Assembly: GCA_024640255.1 (NCBI GenBank)
Contig: JAHEFI010000001.1
Location: 1-64,000 of the forward strand
Direction: 5' to 3'
DNA: 64,000 nt
Source of the DNA: Bacteroidota bacterium
GTDB taxonomy: Bacteria > Bacteroidota > Bacteroidia > Chitinophagales > Chitinophagaceae
The position numbers were made by a program, and so were the translations under genes. Position 1 is the stretch's first letter, and every line of letters begins with the position of its first letter. Positions 52,801 through 61,187 of this stretch are shown one piece after another. Under the pieces are notes generated by a model that ran no database searches, was not told where the DNA came from, and was given only the letters and a program-made list of their open reading frames with translations.

Positions 52801-53028
52801 TTTTACACCCGGCACACCGTTTAAGGCTCTTTCTAATGGAATAACCACCGCTTTGATCATCAATTCCGCGTTGGCTCCCGGATACTCGGCCACAATATTC
52901 ACCTTCGGTGGTGAAATAGAGGGGAACTGAGTAACAGGTAATTGTATTAATGACAATACTCCCAATAGTACAATCACTAATGATATAACTATAGAAAATA
53001 CTGGTCTACTTATCAGTTTCTTAATCAT
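49873..53028 (-). CDS. RND multidrug efflux permease, HAE1/AcrB type
   Basis: 1051-residue inner-membrane proton-driven pump with 12 membrane helices. Diagnostic features: RPVFSIVISLVIVLLGVLSL at the N-terminus, LPVTQFPSISPPKV near residue 30, and the proton-relay Asp pair in GIVVDDAIVVVEAV near residue 405. The relay Lys is in GILGKNAVLIIEFA near residue 935, and the docking-domain repeat is complete. The AcrB-like pattern points to drugs, bile-salt-like or other hydrophobic compounds, not metals. It lies nine bases after the adaptor gene. Confidence 0.97.
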   Translation of the reverse strand: MIKKLISRPVFSIVISLVIVLLGVLSLIQLPVTQFPSISPPKVNIVAEYPGANAELMIKAVVIPLERALNGVPGVKYIASDAGNDGTCLITVVFKLGTDPNIASVNVQNRVAAVNNKLPPQVVKEGIKISREESNMLMYVNLTSKDTNLDVNFLYNFADINLITEIKKIDGVGFADILGNREYAMRVWLKPDRMLAYNVSADDVLKAIDEQNLEAAPGKTGESSGKQAQTFQYVLKYPGRYSTKEGYENIILRASSDGQLLKLKDVADVEFGSSYYDLYSKMNGKPSAAIMIKQSYGSNASEVIKNIKAKLAEIKETSFPKGMDYELSYDVSKFLDASIEKVIHTLIEAFILVAFVVFLFLGDFRSTLIPAIAVPISLIGTFLFMQFFGITLNLITLFALVLAIGIVVDDAIVVVEAVHAKMEEFDLSPKAATILAMSEISGAIIAITLVMAAVFIPAAFMSGPVGIFYKQFSVTMATSIILSGIVALTFTPALCAMLLKNTHGVEKKPTPINRFIKAFNNWFKNLQGKYKRLIEIILNRKLITFGILIAFCFGTWGMSNMVPTGFIPNEDQGVFYCLISTPPGSTLERTDAVLSQIQKQAATIEDIASVSTTAGFEILTEGTGANSGTALINLKDWNDRKHSLTEIMSELEEKTKNIKGANIEYFPPPAVPGYGAAGGFELRLLDKAGSGDYKKMETVNKQFVEDLNKRPELSSVFGFYNASFPQYVLNVDNEKAQQKGVTIDNAMNTLSTLIGSYYSTNFIKFDRQYKVMVQALPQYRAKPEDILKLYVKNDRDEMVPIASFITLQKVYGLDEITRHNMYNASELSGSPAPGYSSGQAIEAIKQVAKEKLPKGFGIDWAGISIDEVAKGNQTLYIFIISLVFVYLVLSAQYDSFVLPLPVILSLPTGIFGAFFLLNVLGLENNIYAQIAMVMLIGILGKNAVLIIEFAVQRQRAGATKLQAAIDGAAARLRPILMTSFAFVAGLIPLVFATGPGAIGNRTIGAATAGGMIFGTVFGVVVVPGLYYLFARVPKHNMKEEIEDIIKKIEHE

Positions 53029-53037
53029 GTTCTTTTC

Positions 53038-54102
53038 TTATTTTATAGACAAAGCTTCTTTTGCAGAAATCTCGGTTACTTTTATTTTTTCATCTTCTTT
53101 TGCACTTTGAACACCTTCATAAATAATTTTATCTGTTGGTGCCAATCCTGATTCAATAACATAAATATTAGGAAGCTTTTGCTTGATAGTTACTAATCTT
53201 GATTTTACAACATTATTTTGATCTACTATATATACATAAGTTTTATCCTGTAATTCGTATGTAGATTTTTGAGGAATAATAATGGCATTATTCAAACTTA
53301 ATTTCAACTGCACTCTGCCAGTCTCACCGTGTTTTAATAAATACGTAGGATTAGGGAATTTTGCTCTGAAAGAAATGGTGCCAGTATTTTTATCAAATTC
53401 ACTTTCGATAGTCTCAATGGTTCCTTTGTATTTATGCGCTTGTCCATTCGCTAATAAAAGAGTCGCTAAATTTTTCTTATTATTATCTTTAGAAGCATAA
53501 TCTAAGTATTCTAATTCTGATACATTAAAATAAGCATAGACATCTTTGTTATTAGACAAAGTAGTTAACAAAGTTCCTTCGTCTATCAAGCTTCCTGCTT
53601 TGAATTTTAATCTATCTACAATACCATCATAAGGCGCTCTAATCTTTGTATAAGTTACATACATTTCTGCCAATGCTTCTTCTGCTTTAGCACCGTCTAG
53701 CTTAGCGATGGCCATAGTTAATTCAGATTTAGAAACAATATTTTTATCCGCTAATACTTTAGCGTTTTGTGCTTCTACTTCTGCTTTTCTAACCTCAGCT
53801 TTTGCTTTTAATAATTCTGCTTCGTACTCTCTTGGTCTGATAGTAAATAATAATTGACCAGCTTTTACTCTTTGACCTTCATCTACATTAATTGTTTCAA
53901 TAAAGCCTTTTACTTTGGCTCTAATTTCTACATTCTGCACAGATTGAATTTCTGCTACATATTCTTTAGTAAATGAAGTATCTACTAATAAAGGGCTGGT
54001 AACAATAAATTTTTCGTCTGTTTCTTTTTTTTCTGTTTTTGAATGACAGGCCGCTAAACTCATTAAAGCCAGGATTCCAAATAACAATTTTGTTTGTTTC
54101 AT
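53038..54102 (-). CDS. RND efflux periplasmic adaptor (membrane fusion lipoprotein)
   Basis: 354 residues from the ATG at 54102. A lipoprotein signal has its Cys in LALMSLAACHSKTEKK. The barrel-sandwich (lipoyl) half EIRAKVKGFIETINVDEGQR is near residue 58, followed by an Ala/Glu/Lys-rich hairpin at about 90-130. The second half contains TKIRAPYDGIVDRLKFKAGS near residue 153. It links the permease and the OprM-like channel. The frame extends four codons further, but MKQTKLLFGIL gives a proper signal peptide. It is the first gene of the pump operon. No local regulator gene is seen. Confidence 0.94.
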   Translation of the reverse strand: MKQTKLLFGILALMSLAACHSKTEKKETDEKFIVTSPLLVDTSFTKEYVAEIQSVQNVEIRAKVKGFIETINVDEGQRVKAGQLLFTIRPREYEAELLKAKAEVRKAEVEAQNAKVLADKNIVSKSELTMAIAKLDGAKAEEALAEMYVTYTKIRAPYDGIVDRLKFKAGSLIDEGTLLTTLSNNKDVYAYFNVSELEYLDYASKDNNKKNLATLLLANGQAHKYKGTIETIESEFDKNTGTISFRAKFPNPTYLLKHGETGRVQLKLSLNNAIIIPQKSTYELQDKTYVYIVDQNNVVKSRLVTIKQKLPNIYVIESGLAPTDKIIYEGVQSAKEDEKIKVTEISAKEALSIK

Positions 54103-54145
54103 AATAGTTAACATATGTATAGAAAAATAATTTACACAAGAATAA

Positions 54146-54178
54146 GTGGATTACTCATTACAGATAAGTAATAATCAC
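54146..54178. promoter_or_regulatory. Imperfect inverted repeat upstream of the RND operon
   Basis: GTGGATTACT (54146-54155) faces AGTAATAATCAC (54167-54178). Six bases match perfectly and the outer GTG/CAC also match, across an 11-base centre. It lies 44 bases above the adaptor start, where an operator would sit. It could bind a TetR-like or similar repressor encoded elsewhere, or it may simply be a weak hairpin. Confidence 0.35.
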
Positions 54179-54208
54179 TTTGAGAGGTTATACCCCTAAG
54201 AATAAATA

Positions 54209-54568
54209 TTAAATGCGAAAAACACTCCAAAGAATATAGAGTGGTTTGCTGGAATGTTTTAATGGAGCACTTGTACTTTTTAAAGCAGCAATATCCGAAT
54301 GTACTTTTACATAAGCCTGCTCTAAATTAGCCTGACAGAATAAGTCAGTTTGATAATCTTTGTTATCAGCCTCGGCTACTTCTTCATCATCTAAATCAAT
54401 GATGATTGAATCGATACCAAAAGATTTAGTAGCAGGAAGCTTTTTAACTGGAGATTTAATGGCAAAATTATGGAATGTTCTCTCTTGTGCATTGTAAACC
54501 AACACATTAACAACCAATGGTTGTATAAATGCCAGTAACATTAAAAAGCCCAATAAGTACTTTTTCAT
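54209..54568 (-). CDS. Small exported protein of unknown function
   Basis: 119 residues; not recognised. A hydrophobic N-terminus (MKKYLLGFLMLLAFIQPLVV) acts as a signal peptide or membrane anchor. An acidic stretch IIDLDDEEVAEADNKD is near residue 55, followed by a segment with a single Cys (LFCQANLEQAYVKVHSD). The C-terminal end SKPLYILWSVFRI is hydrophobic. It lies 20 bases after the KdnB-like gene on the same strand and 106 bases before the RND adaptor. It could belong to either unit. Confidence 0.6.
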   Translation of the reverse strand: MKKYLLGFLMLLAFIQPLVVNVLVYNAQERTFHNFAIKSPVKKLPATKSFGIDSIIIDLDDEEVAEADNKDYQTDLFCQANLEQAYVKVHSDIAALKSTSAPLKHSSKPLYILWSVFRI

Positions 54569-54588
54569 AATTCAAACAAAGATACAAC

Positions 54589-55662
54589 TTAAAGCTTTCC
54601 GTATAAAGCTCTTAATTTTTCGCGGGTCATAATTTTTTCCCAATCTTTTCCTAAGGCATTTTCCCAAAGTGGCTTCATGCCCAAAGAAACATTAATCATG
54701 GAATCAAACTGCTCTTCAGTTAAACCAGCACAGATGCCCTTTGGAATATCAATATTGTTCTTTTCTACCATGTATTTAAACTCTTTCACACCCGCTGGAT
54801 AGTATTCTTCTAAGTGATTCATCACGATACAGTTACCTATTCCGTGTTTGGTTCCCAATAAATAACTTAAGCCATAGCTTACTGCATGTGCTACACCCAC
54901 TTGACTATAAGCAATACTCATACCTCCAGCATAAGAAGCCATCATCAATTGATCGTCGCTTTCGTCAGACCATTCATTTTTTTCTACAAATACTTTTCTG
55001 CACAAATCCAATGCCTTCTCTCCGTACGACTTACTAAACTCATTTAAAAAAGTGCCTTCCAAACTTTCAATACAATGTATATAACAATCCATGCCCGTAT
55101 AAAAACGTTGATTCGCTGGAGCGTCTTTGGTTAATTCTGGATCTAATACAATTTGGTCAAAAGGCGTGAAGTCAGAATTCATTCCCAATTTTCTGGTAGG
55201 ACCAGTTAATACGGTTGTTCTACTTACTTCTGCACCTGTTCCACTTAATGTAGGGATACCTACTTTATATACACCAGCTTGTTTAACCAAATCCCATCCT
55301 TGATAATCTGCAGAAGAACCAGGATTGTTCATCATTAATCCAACTGCCTTCGCCAAGTCCATAGTTGAACCACCGCCTATTCCTATAATACCACTTACTT
55401 GTCCAAACTCGGCTTTTAAATCTGCAGCCAAAGCGTCTACTTGTTTTGTTTTAGGCTCATGTGTTACGTCTACAAAAACAATTTTATCTTTTCCTCTTAG
55501 TGGAACACGAGATGCCAATGGTTTTCCTTCAAAATAATGATCTACAAAAAAGATCATTGGATAATCACTCTTTCTTCTTGGAGCGATGATTTCATCTAAT
55601 TGATTAAAACTTCCACGACCATATACCACATAGTCGACCATTTTAAAATTGCGGAACTGCAT
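54589..55662 (-). CDS. KdnB-like Kdo 8-oxidase (iron-containing alcohol dehydrogenase)
   Basis: 357-residue type III metal-dependent alcohol dehydrogenase. The NAD-binding GIIGIGGGSTMDLAKAVGL is near residue 94 and IPTLSGTGAEVSRTTVL near residue 136. Metal ligands are expected in FYTGMDCYIHCIESLEGT near residue 187 and the His-containing YLLGTKHGIGNCIVMNHLEE near residue 267. The sequence style and position beside kdsB match KdnB of the 8-amino-Kdo pathway, which oxidises the C8 hydroxyl of Kdo. Its usual partner, the aminotransferase KdnA, is not in the window. A different substrate is possible. Confidence 0.78.
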   Translation of the reverse strand: MQFRNFKMVDYVVYGRGSFNQLDEIIAPRRKSDYPMIFFVDHYFEGKPLASRVPLRGKDKIVFVDVTHEPKTKQVDALAADLKAEFGQVSGIIGIGGGSTMDLAKAVGLMMNNPGSSADYQGWDLVKQAGVYKVGIPTLSGTGAEVSRTTVLTGPTRKLGMNSDFTPFDQIVLDPELTKDAPANQRFYTGMDCYIHCIESLEGTFLNEFSKSYGEKALDLCRKVFVEKNEWSDESDDQLMMASYAGGMSIAYSQVGVAHAVSYGLSYLLGTKHGIGNCIVMNHLEEYYPAGVKEFKYMVEKNNIDIPKGICAGLTEEQFDSMINVSLGMKPLWENALGKDWEKIMTREKLRALYGKL

Positions 55663-55672
55663 ATACCTTAAT

Positions 55673-57019
55673 TTATTGAGCTAATTTTTTTTGTAATTCT
55701 TCCAAAGATACGCCTTTTGTTTCTGGCACTTTTACCAAAATCCAAATTAATTGTATCGTCATCATTACTGCAAAGAAAACAAAGATAGGCCATGGATTTT
55801 CTTTGAATATGCCATACTCGCTATCTAAAAATACCGGAGTGATTAAAGTAATTAATGCAGCAAAAATCCAATGTATACTTGCTCCAAAAGCCTGTCCCTT
55901 TGCGCGTATTGGCGTAGGAAATATTTCAGAAATAAATACCCAAATCACGGCACCTTGCCCAATAGCATGTGCTGCTATAAATAATAATAAAAAGCTTAAC
56001 ATGAACGATGGTGCACTATGTGCCACAAATCCATAAGCCACCATGGATAAACTAATAATGTATCCGAAAGATCCAATAATTAATAAAGTTTTTCTTCCAA
56101 TTCTGTCAATTAACCATAAACCTACAAAAGTAAACACCAGGTTCATCATACCCAAAGAGATGGAACTTAATAATGAATTATCTTTTGCAAAACCAGCTTC
56201 TTCTAAAATTCTTGGTGCATAGTATAATAAGAAATTGATTCCAGATGCTTGGTTAAAAAAAGCAATAAAGAATGCTAAGGAAATTATTTTGATATGATTT
56301 TTAGAAAACAAATTCGCTGCACCAAATGATTTTTCTTCTTCATTAGCTTTTTGAATTTCTTGAATAGTTTCTTCAACATTTTCTACACCAATGGTTTCCA
56401 ATGTTTTTCTAGCGCCCGTTTCATCATTAGCCACTGATAATAACCATCTTGGACTTTCCGGTAAACCTAAAGTCATTATTGTATAAATAGCTGCTGGTAT
56501 TAATAATACAGCCAACATAAAGCGCCAATCATTTTCTCCACCAAAGCCTGCTAAAAAATAATTAGATAAATAGGCTACCAAAATTCCAAACACAATATTG
56601 AATTGATACATGCCTACCAACTTACCTCTATTGTTTTTATTGGAGATTTCTGAAATATAGGTTGGTGCTGCAACAGAAGAAACACCAATGGCAATACCAC
56701 CAATCAATCTAAAGAAAGAGAATGTATATGGGTCTTGTGCTAATGCAGAACCAATGGCAGAAGCCACAAACATGATCCCCAACCAGATTAATACTTTTTT
56801 ACGACCAAACTTTTCTGTGGGTGCTCCAGCAAATACAGATCCTATAACAGTTCCCCACAATGCCATAGACATAATAAAGAATCCATGAAACAATGGAGTA
56901 GTGTGCCATAGTTCTTGAATAGGTTTATCTGCACCTGATATTACGACCATATCAAATCCAAAAATAAATCCAGCTAAAGCAGCTACTACGGTAGATTGAA
57001 ATAATTTTCCTTTATTCAT
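55673..57019 (-). CDS. Sugar porter-family MFS transporter
   Basis: 448 residues, 12 membrane helices. Sugar-porter signatures: AGFIFGFDMVVISGA near residue 16, the loop TEKFGRKKVLIWLG near residue 69, PESPRWLLSV near residue 187, and the second loop LIDRIGRKTLLIIGS near residue 304. The end reads VPETKGVSLEELQKKL, as in sugar/proton symporters. Its position between kdsB and the KdnB-like gene, with gaps of 4 and 10 bases, ties it to this operon. The sugar is unknown. Confidence 0.92.
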   Translation of the reverse strand: MNKGKLFQSTVVAALAGFIFGFDMVVISGADKPIQELWHTTPLFHGFFIMSMALWGTVIGSVFAGAPTEKFGRKKVLIWLGIMFVASAIGSALAQDPYTFSFFRLIGGIAIGVSSVAAPTYISEISNKNNRGKLVGMYQFNIVFGILVAYLSNYFLAGFGGENDWRFMLAVLLIPAAIYTIMTLGLPESPRWLLSVANDETGARKTLETIGVENVEETIQEIQKANEEEKSFGAANLFSKNHIKIISLAFFIAFFNQASGINFLLYYAPRILEEAGFAKDNSLLSSISLGMMNLVFTFVGLWLIDRIGRKTLLIIGSFGYIISLSMVAYGFVAHSAPSFMLSFLLLFIAAHAIGQGAVIWVFISEIFPTPIRAKGQAFGASIHWIFAALITLITPVFLDSEYGIFKENPWPIFVFFAVMMTIQLIWILVKVPETKGVSLEELQKKLAQ

Positions 57020-57023
57020 TGTG

Positions 57024-57749
57024 TTACTTGTTTAAAAGTTTTGCGGCTTTGATTAAATCTTCTGGGGTATCAATTTCAACACCCATATAATCAGTGATGG
57101 CCATTCTTATGCCAACGCCATTTTCTAAATATCTAAGGCATTCAATTTTTTCTGCTGCTTCTAAGGGAGACATAGGCCAATTAGTAAAATCAATTAATGC
57201 TTGTTTTTTAAAAGCATATACACCCACGTGTTCATAATAGGTTGGACTAACCGCAGCATCTCTTAAATAGGGGATAACACTTCTTGAAAAAAAGAGTGCA
57301 TTCATTTTTTTATCTACCGCTACTTTCACATAATTAGGATCTGCAATAGAAGCGGGGTTTTCTAAAACCTGCATGAGTGATGCCACTTCTACATTTGGAT
57401 CTTCAAAACAATCCAATACTTTTTCTAAGGGCGCTCTTTTTACAAAAGGCTCGTCTCCTTGAATGTTCACTACTATATCAATATCCAAATTTTCTATAGC
57501 TTCTGCGATTCGGTCACTTCCACTCTCATGTGTTTTAATACTCATGATCGCCTTGCCACCGTTACTCGTTATCTCTTGATAAATAATATCACTATCTGTA
57601 ACTACATATACTTCATCAAAAAGCCCTGTGGCTTTTGCATTATCATAGGTATGTCTAATAACTGTTTTGTCTCCTAATTGTTGCATTAGTTTTGCTGGAA
57701 ACCTTGTGGCAGCATAACGTGCAGGAATAAAAGCGCCAATAGTACTCAT
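57024..57749 (-). CDS. kdsB: CMP-Kdo synthetase (3-deoxy-manno-octulosonate cytidylyltransferase)
   Basis: 241 residues. Activates Kdo (or 8-amino-Kdo) with CTP for lipid A core assembly. The CTP-binding [20 protein letters not shown] is near residue 8, [17 protein letters not shown] near residue 91 and [14 protein letters not shown] near residue 168, all typical of KdsB. It overlaps the preceding sterol-desaturase-family gene by one base and heads the porter-KdnB unit. In Shewanella the KdsB encoded with kdnAB prefers the 8-amino sugar, so a specificity shift is possible here. Confidence 0.95.
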   Translation of the reverse strand: MSTIGAFIPARYAATRFPAKLMQQLGDKTVIRHTYDNAKATGLFDEVYVVTDSDIIYQEITSNGGKAIMSIKTHESGSDRIAEAIENLDIDIVVNIQGDEPFVKRAPLEKVLDCFEDPNVEVASLMQVLENPASIADPNYVKVAVDKKMNALFFSRSVIPYLRDAAVSPTYYEHVGVYAFKKQALIDFTNWPMSPLEAAEKIECLRYLENGVGIRMAITDYMGVEIDTPEDLIKAAKLLNK

Positions 57750-58570
57750 TAGTAATCTGATTTTATAGTCTTATCAAAAGGTGCTTTTAATTGATAAGCC
57801 AGCGATTCGTCTTTTGAATTATCTAATACATCTAGACCATACACAATTTCACTCATTGGAGTAAAATTATAAGTACCAAACAATCTATCCCAGAAAGAAA
57901 AAATGTTTCCATAATTACTATCTGTTTGTGGTCTAGTGATATGATGATGTATGCGATGCATATTAGGCGATACAATGATGTAGCCAAAACTTTGATCAAA
58001 CCATTTTGGTATTTTGATATTGGCGTGATTAAATTGTGTTAACACCACACTTAAACTTTGATACAACATCACCATCCACATAGGTGTTCCTAAAACCAAA
58101 ACAGCAATAATTGCAAATACCGCTCTTACCACTGATTCACCTGGATGATGTCTATTACCTGTTGTGGTGTCTACATGCGTATCTGCATGATGCACCATAT
58201 GAAACTTCCACAAAAATTTTACTTTATGTTCTATTAGGTGCACCAAATAAGCGCCAATTAAATCTAATAGCAATAAACCTGCGATTGCTTCAAGAATAGG
58301 TGAAAGTGCAACAATATGTAATAAACCAAATTGATTCGCTACCGCCCAATCACTTGCTTTAACCATAATTAATGCAAATCCAAAATTGATTACAATGGTG
58401 GTAAAAGTGAAAAATAAATTAATACCCGCGTGTTTGGCTTTATTGTATTTAAAATTAAAAAGAGGCGCTGCTATTTCTATCAACCAAAAAAAGGTAATTC
58501 CTCCCGCTAAAAGCAAAGCACGATGTGCACTAGGAATGGTTTCAAAATAGGTTTTGATGGTTTCAAACAT
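57749..58570 (-). CDS. Sterol desaturase/fatty acid hydroxylase-family membrane protein
   Basis: 273 residues with four or five hydrophobic segments. Three di-iron His clusters are seen: [18 protein letters not shown] near residue 111, [18 protein letters not shown] just after it, and [15 protein letters not shown] near residue 203. These bind a non-haem di-iron centre for hydroxylation or desaturation of a lipid. The substrate is unknown; Kdo or lipid A modification is a guess from context only. The stop overlaps the kdsB start by one base. Confidence 0.9.
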   Translation of the reverse strand: MFETIKTYFETIPSAHRALLLAGGITFFWLIEIAAPLFNFKYNKAKHAGINLFFTFTTIVINFGFALIMVKASDWAVANQFGLLHIVALSPILEAIAGLLLLDLIGAYLVHLIEHKVKFLWKFHMVHHADTHVDTTTGNRHHPGESVVRAVFAIIAVLVLGTPMWMVMLYQSLSVVLTQFNHANIKIPKWFDQSFGYIIVSPNMHRIHHHITRPQTDSNYGNIFSFWDRLFGTYNFTPMSEIVYGLDVLDNSKDESLAYQLKAPFDKTIKSDY

Positions 58571-58604
58571 ATCGTTGGGTTTGTATTGTAAATCTAAATA
58601 AAAA

Positions 58605-58630
58605 CCCCGATGTTTTTACTTACATCGGGG
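58605..58630 (-). terminator. Terminator after dnaN
   Basis: Stem CCCCGATGT (58605-58613) with ACATCGGGG (58622-58630) and an eight-base loop. On the minus strand the stem is followed by TTTTTA. It lies 27 bases after the dnaN stop. Confidence 0.9.
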
Positions 58631-58656
58631 CAGATTATCAATTATTTAGTGCTTGA

Positions 58657-59772
58657 TTAACTGTTTAACATCAATGGCATTACCAGCATTAACAAATCTT
58701 CTCCAGCAGCTTGCTCAGAAGGCTTAATTAAACCTGCTTTGCTAGGTGTAGATAATTCAATAAACACTTCGTCTGTGTCTGCTGCACTTAACATTTCAAT
58801 TAAGAATTTTGCATTGAAAGCAATTTGAATGTCTTCACCTTGGTACTCACAACTCATACGCTCATTACCTTCAAAACTAAAGTCAATATCTTGAGCAGCC
58901 ATTTGTAATTCGTTACCCGTAATATTTAAAGCAACTTGATTAGTGCTCTTGTTACTGAATACGTTTACACGACGCAATGCATTTTGAAAATCGTGTTTGT
59001 TCACTGTTAATCTATAAGGATTATCAGCAGGTATAACTACTTTATAATCTGGGAATCTTGCATCAATTAATCTACAAATTAATTGCGTTGAACCATGATC
59101 CACAAATAAGTGATTATTATTATAACTAATAGTGATGCTATCATCATTATCAGGTAAAGCATTCTTTAATAAATTCAAAGGCTTCTTAGGAACAATGAAA
59201 GAGGCGTTTTGAGTTGCTTTTGCATCTAGTCTTTTATAACGCACTAAACGATGTGCATCTGTTGCAACAAACTGAACGCTTTCTTTTGATAATTCAAAAA
59301 ACACACCTGTCATTGCTGGTCTTAAATCGTCACCACTTACAGCAAATAATGTTTTATTGATCGCGGTTAATAAACCTGTGCTAGTCATCTTAAAGCCTGT
59401 GGTATCGTCTGCTGTAGGCTCTTTGGGGAAATTATCTGGATTCTCTCCCATTACTTTATACTTTCCATTATCGCTAGTAATTTCTACTGCGTAATTTTTA
59501 TCGATATTAAAAGTTAATGGTTGATCAGCGATATTTTTTAAAGAATCAATTAAGATTTTAGCTGGAATACAAACTCTTCCATTTGCCTTACTCTCTACTT
59601 CCATTTGAACACGCATTACCGTTTCCAAATCCGTTGCGATGATATTTAATTTTTTATCTTCTATTTCGAATAAAAAATCTTCCAAAATAGGTAATACTGT
59701 ATTGGAATTAATAACACCTGAAATTTGTTGCAAGTGTTTTAAAAGTGAAGAAGAAGAAACGATAAATTTCAT
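58657..59772 (-). CDS. dnaN: DNA polymerase III beta subunit (sliding clamp)
   Basis: 371 residues, forming the dimeric ring that holds the replicative polymerase on DNA. Three repeated clamp domains are present. The N-terminal one begins MKFIVSSSSLLKHLQQISGV. FVATDAHRLVRYKR near residue 168 is the typical domain II strand, and the C-terminal end LLMLVMPLMLNS corresponds to the MPMRL-like clamp end. dnaA and recF are not beside it, so it is outside the classical origin gene cluster. It has its own promoter-like TAGTTTCG and terminator. Confidence 0.97.
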   Translation of the reverse strand: MKFIVSSSSLLKHLQQISGVINSNTVLPILEDFLFEIEDKKLNIIATDLETVMRVQMEVESKANGRVCIPAKILIDSLKNIADQPLTFNIDKNYAVEITSDNGKYKVMGENPDNFPKEPTADDTTGFKMTSTGLLTAINKTLFAVSGDDLRPAMTGVFFELSKESVQFVATDAHRLVRYKRLDAKATQNASFIVPKKPLNLLKNALPDNDDSITISYNNNHLFVDHGSTQLICRLIDARFPDYKVVIPADNPYRLTVNKHDFQNALRRVNVFSNKSTNQVALNITGNELQMAAQDIDFSFEGNERMSCEYQGEDIQIAFNAKFLIEMLSAADTDEVFIELSTPSKAGLIKPSEQAAGEDLLMLVMPLMLNS

Positions 59773-59860
59773 GCGATCTAATTTTATAAATATGAAGACG
59801 AAACTAATGCAATTTGTTAAGATTAAAAAGCTATTTTAGCAAGACTTATCTACATTTTTA

Positions 59861-60337
59861 ATGGAAAAAAAGCGACTCGGAAAAGACCAGGCAATCCTTA
59901 GCATTAAAAGGTTTTGCGCTTATCAAGAAAGGGCTCAACAGGAGGTCCGAGATAAGTTATATGAATACGGGATGAGTAAAGACCAGGTGGAAGAAATACT
60001 GTCTGATTTGATCTCTGAAAACTTTTTAAACGAAGAAAGATTTGCTATGCAGTTTGCGGGTGGTCATTTCAGAATCAAAGGATGGGGTAAAGTAAAAATT
60101 AACCATGCTTTAAAGCAAAAAAGGGTGAGTGCCTATAATATCAAAAAGGCTTTACAATCCATCGACCAGGATGCCTATGAAAAAACCCTAGAAAGCTTGG
60201 CTACCAAAAAATGGAATAGCCTCAAGGGAGAAAGAGGACTTTCCAAAATGGCCAAGACCCAGGCATTTTTATACCAAAGGGGTTTTGAACCGCAGTTAAT
60301 TCAGCCCGTTTTACAAAAACTGAACAAGAAGATTTAA
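59861..60337 (+). CDS. recX: RecA-regulatory protein RecX
   Basis: 158 residues made of repeated three-helix units. RFCAYQERAQQEVRDKLYEYG near the N-terminus and LISENFLNEERFAMQFAGGH near residue 46 are the RecX core. It modulates RecA filament growth. recA is not nearby; it is divergent from dnaN. A weak TACATTTT box lies just before the ATG. Confidence 0.9.
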   Translation: MEKKRLGKDQAILSIKRFCAYQERAQQEVRDKLYEYGMSKDQVEEILSDLISENFLNEERFAMQFAGGHFRIKGWGKVKINHALKQKRVSAYNIKKALQSIDQDAYEKTLESLATKKWNSLKGERGLSKMAKTQAFLYQRGFEPQLIQPVLQKLNKKI

Positions 60338-60369
60338 TGTATCTTTATTAAGAAGGAAAAATCATCATT

Positions 60370-61161
60370 TTGTCTACACTCAACCTTACCATCATTCAGA
60401 CCCAATTATACTGGGAAGACAAAGAGGCCAACTTGGATATGCTTTCTCAAAAAATTAAAAGCATTACCGAGTATACAGAAGTTATCGTTTTGCCAGAAAT
60501 GTTCAATACCGGATTTAGCATGCAGCCCGAGAAGTTTGCTGAAACCATGGAGGGTCCGAGTATTGATTGGATGAGAAGACTGGCAGAAGAAAAAAGAGCC
60601 ATACTTACTGGTTCACTTATTATAGTGGAAGGTGGTAAATATTATAATAGATTGGTTTGGATGCTTCCTAATGGACAAATGGGTTATTACAACAAAAGAC
60701 ATCTGTTTGCCTTTGCAGGAGAAGACCAACATTATACACCTGGAAACAAAAGATTAATTGCAAGTGTGAAGGGATGGAAAATTAATTTACAAATTTGTTA
60801 TGATTTGCGTTTTCCTGTTTGGGCTCGTCAACAAATAACCAATGAGGTAGAGAAAGAATATGATCTGTTATTGTATGTTGCCAATTGGCCAGCGAAAAGA
60901 AGCCATGCATGGAAAACCTTATTAACTGCAAGGGCTATAGAAAACCAATGTTTTACTATTGGTGTAAATAGGGTTGGTCTTGATGGGAATAATATCACAC
61001 ATAGCGGAGACTCAATGGTAGTGGGACCTCTAGGAGAAGTACTATATCACTGCGCCGAGGAGGAAGATATATTTCATATACAATTACAAAAAGAAGAAAT
61101 TGAACAAACCAGAACACAATTTCCTTTTTGGAAGGACGCTGATTTCTTTGTGATACAATAA
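60370..61161 (+). CDS. Carbon-nitrogen hydrolase, omega-amidase (YafV) type
   Basis: 263-residue nitrilase-superfamily enzyme. The catalytic triad is Glu in VIVLPEMFNTGFSMQ near residue 37, Lys in MGYYNKRHLFAFAGED near residue 107 and Cys in NLQICYDLRFPVWAR near residue 140. The pattern matches omega-amidases that hydrolyse 2-oxoglutaramate or 2-oxosuccinamate. The start codon is TTG at 60370, the only reasonable start after recX. It precedes nagA by 26 bases. Confidence 0.9.
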   Translation: MSTLNLTIIQTQLYWEDKEANLDMLSQKIKSITEYTEVIVLPEMFNTGFSMQPEKFAETMEGPSIDWMRRLAEEKRAILTGSLIIVEGGKYYNRLVWMLPNGQMGYYNKRHLFAFAGEDQHYTPGNKRLIASVKGWKINLQICYDLRFPVWARQQITNEVEKEYDLLLYVANWPAKRSHAWKTLLTARAIENQCFTIGVNRVGLDGNNITHSGDSMVVGPLGEVLYHCAEEEDIFHIQLQKEEIEQTRTQFPFWKDADFFVIQ

Positions 61162-61187
61162 TTTTTTTCGAAGCTTTAATTAATATT

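Noticed and set aside
58657..59772. dnaN as a sign of an origin gene cluster
   Set aside because: dnaA, recF and gyrB are absent nearby and no DnaA-box cluster was seen around it.
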